Shown here: positions 21,436-22,716 of the stretch, piece by piece
Layout: each line of letters starts with the position of its first letter
Numbering within the stretch: position 1 is the first letter of the stretch
NCBI GenBank assembly: GCA_021816565.1
Contig: JAKAXN010000025.1
Span: forward strand, 1 to 22,716
From: Actinomycetes bacterium
Lineage (GTDB): Bacteria > Actinomycetota > Acidimicrobiia > Acidimicrobiales > Palsa-688
DNA length: 22,716 bases
Reading direction: 5' to 3'
The notes under the pieces: generated by a model
Databases searched by the model: none
What the model was told of the DNA's origin: nothing
What the model saw: the letters and a program-made list of their open reading frames with translations, nothing else
Made by a program: the position numbers and the translations under genes

Positions 21436-22716
21436 CTACCCCCCGGCTTCTTGGAGGTTCTCCAGCTCCTCGACCGTCATGAGCACGGCCCGGGCCTTCG
21501 AACCCTCCGAGGGGCCCACGACGCCCCGCTGCTCGAGCAGGTCCATGAGCCGACCGGCCCGGGCGAAACCGACCCGCAGCTTGCGCTGCAGCATGGACGT
21601 CGAGCCCAGCTGGGAGCGCACCACCAGGTCCCGGGCCGCGTCGAGCAGGTCGTCGTCGTCACCGTCGGCGGCTCCCGCGGCGGCGCCGCCCGGGCCGTCG
21701 TCACTGCCCTCCACGCCGTCGACGTAGCGGGGCTCGGACTGGCGCCGCCAGTGCCCGACGACCTTGCGGACCTCCTCCTCGGTCACCCACGCCCCCTGGA
21801 TACGCCGGGCCACGCTCGACGAGGCGGTGAGCAGGAGCATGTCGCCCTTGCCGATCAGCCGCTCGGCGCCGGGCTGGTCCAGGATGACCCGGCTGTCGGC
21901 CAGCGAGGACACCGCGAAGGCCAACCGGGACGGCACGTTGGCCTTGATGACGCCGGTTATGACGTCCACCGACGGCCTCTGGGTGGCGATCACCAGGTGG
22001 ATGCCCACGGCCCGGGCCATCTGGGCGATCCGGCAGATCGACTCCTCGACGTCGCGGGCGGCCACCATCATCAGGTCGTTGAGCTCGTCGACCACCACCA
22101 GGATGAAAGGCAGGCGTTCGTAGCTCTTGGGCTCCTCCCCCGGTCCGGGGGCGACCGTCAGATCCCCCCGGTCGTAGGCGGCGTTGTATCCGGTGATGTC
22201 GCGCACCCCGACCTCGGCCAGGAGGTCGTAGCGGCGCTCCATCTCGTGCACCGCCCACGACAGGGCGTTGGCCGCCTTCTTCGGGTTGGTGACCACGCCG
22301 GTCAGCAGGTGGGGCAGGCCGTTGTACTGGCCCAGCTCCACCCGCTTGGGGTCGATCAGGATCAACCGCACCTGGTCCGGGGTGGCCCGCACCAGCACCG
22401 AGGTGATCAGCGAGTTGATGCACGACGACTTACCCGCACCCGTGGCCCCGGCGATCAGGATGTGGGGCATCGTGGCCATGTTCTCGAGGACCGGCCGGCC
22501 GGCGATGTCGCGGCCCAGGGCCACCTCCAGGGGGTGGCTGGCGGCGTGGGCCTCCGGGGAGGCCAGGATGTCGCCGACGGCCACGATCTGGCGCTGCTGG
22601 TTGGGTACCTCCACCCCGATGGCCGACCGGCCCGGGATGGGCGCCAGGATGCGCACGTCGGCGGCGGCCATGGCGTAGGCGATGTCGCGCTGGAGGTTGG
22701 TGACCTTGGCGACCTT
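21436..22716 (-). CDS. ftsK: DNA translocase FtsK/SpoIIIE, C-terminal part (runs off right edge)
   Basis: Septum-located ATP-driven DNA pump that clears chromosomes from the division plane. The window holds 426 C-terminal residues; the membrane domain and linker lie beyond position 22716. Counting from the edge, the alpha domain has GRSAIGVEVPN, the RecA-like beta domain has Walker A GATGAGKS (about 90-97), IDPKRVEL, Walker B LVVVDEL (about 206-212) and ATQRPSVDVITG, and the gamma winged helix (about 355-420; LQRKLRVGFARAGRLMDLLEQRGVVGP) reads polar sequences. Walker B continues DELNDLMM where most family members have DELADLMM. An acidic Gly/Ala-rich linker joins beta and gamma. thrB follows 3 nt downstream. 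Confidence 0.97.
   Translation of the reverse strand, partial: KVAKVTNLQRDIAYAMAAADVRILAPIPGRSAIGVEVPNQQRQIVAVGDILASPEAHAASHPLEVALGRDIAGRPVLENMATMPHILIAGATGAGKSSCINSLITSVLVRATPDQVRLILIDPKRVELGQYNGLPHLLTGVVTNPKKAANALSWAVHEMERRYDLLAEVGVRDITGYNAAYDRGDLTVAPGPGEEPKSYERLPFILVVVDELNDLMMVAARDVEESICRIAQMARAVGIHLVIATQRPSVDVITGVIKANVPSRLAFAVSSLADSRVILDQPGAERLIGKGDMLLLTASSSVARRIQGAWVTEEEVRKVVGHWRRQSEPRYVDGVEGSDDGPGGAAAGAADGDDDDLLDAARDLVVRSQLGSTSMLQRKLRVGFARAGRLMDLLEQRGVVGPSEGSKARAVLMTVEELENLQEAGG

Overview
The window looks like a chromosomal housekeeping region from a high-GC actinobacterium, probably a deep-branching lineage such as Acidimicrobiia. That placement is inference. It rests on the very GC-rich codon use, the GTG/TTG starts, the actinobacterial-type DapC and DapE, the lexA / LysM-protein / nrdR arrangement with CGAAC-N4-GTTCG SOS boxes, and the presence of SpoVS and a DUF5679 zinc ribbon. 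From memory, the backbone ftsK - pgsA - recA - miaB - miaA - dapF - hflX - lexA - LysM protein - nrdR follows the Mycobacterium tuberculosis order (Rv2748c to Rv2718c). Lineage-specific genes sit between these anchors.

Layout, left to right. Positions 1-551 hold the 5' part of a 6-phosphofructokinase (minus), preceded by a perfect 16-bp DosR-like palindrome. Positions 713-1678 hold nrdR and a membrane-anchored LysM protein (minus). Positions 1679-1963 form a divergent SOS control region with three LexA boxes and two candidate promoters. lexA (plus, 1964-2596) ends in a hairpin shared with dapE. From 2615 to 10642 a long minus-strand series reads, in transcription order, spoVS, miaB, miaA, dapF, hflX, dapC, dapD, dapE. 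Many junctions there are 4-bp NTGA overlaps, and two of them imply CTG start codons. recA (10816-11883, minus) has its own SOS box. A plus-strand pair (12047-13950) encodes a small SigE-type sigma factor and a one-pass membrane protein with Asp-box propeller repeats. It converges on an orphan molybdenum hydroxylase large subunit (13947-16328, minus) with which it shares a CTAG stop. Then come, all minus, a 2H phosphodiesterase with a polyproline insert, cinA, pgsA, rimO, a DUF5679 zinc ribbon, thrB and the 3' part of ftsK running off the right edge.

The genes cover DNA damage control (LexA, RecA, LysM division protein), diaminopimelate synthesis by the succinylase route (DapD, DapC, DapE, DapF), radical-SAM methylthiolation (MiaB of tRNA, RimO of ribosomal protein S12) together with MiaA, membrane lipid synthesis (PgsA) and chromosome segregation (FtsK). 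The least ordinary parts are the sigma/propeller pair, the orphan hydroxylase, the tandemly repeated 3' end of the phosphodiesterase gene, the CTG-start junctions, and the palindrome upstream of phosphofructokinase. No CRISPR array, rRNA, tRNA, insertion sequence or phage gene was seen.
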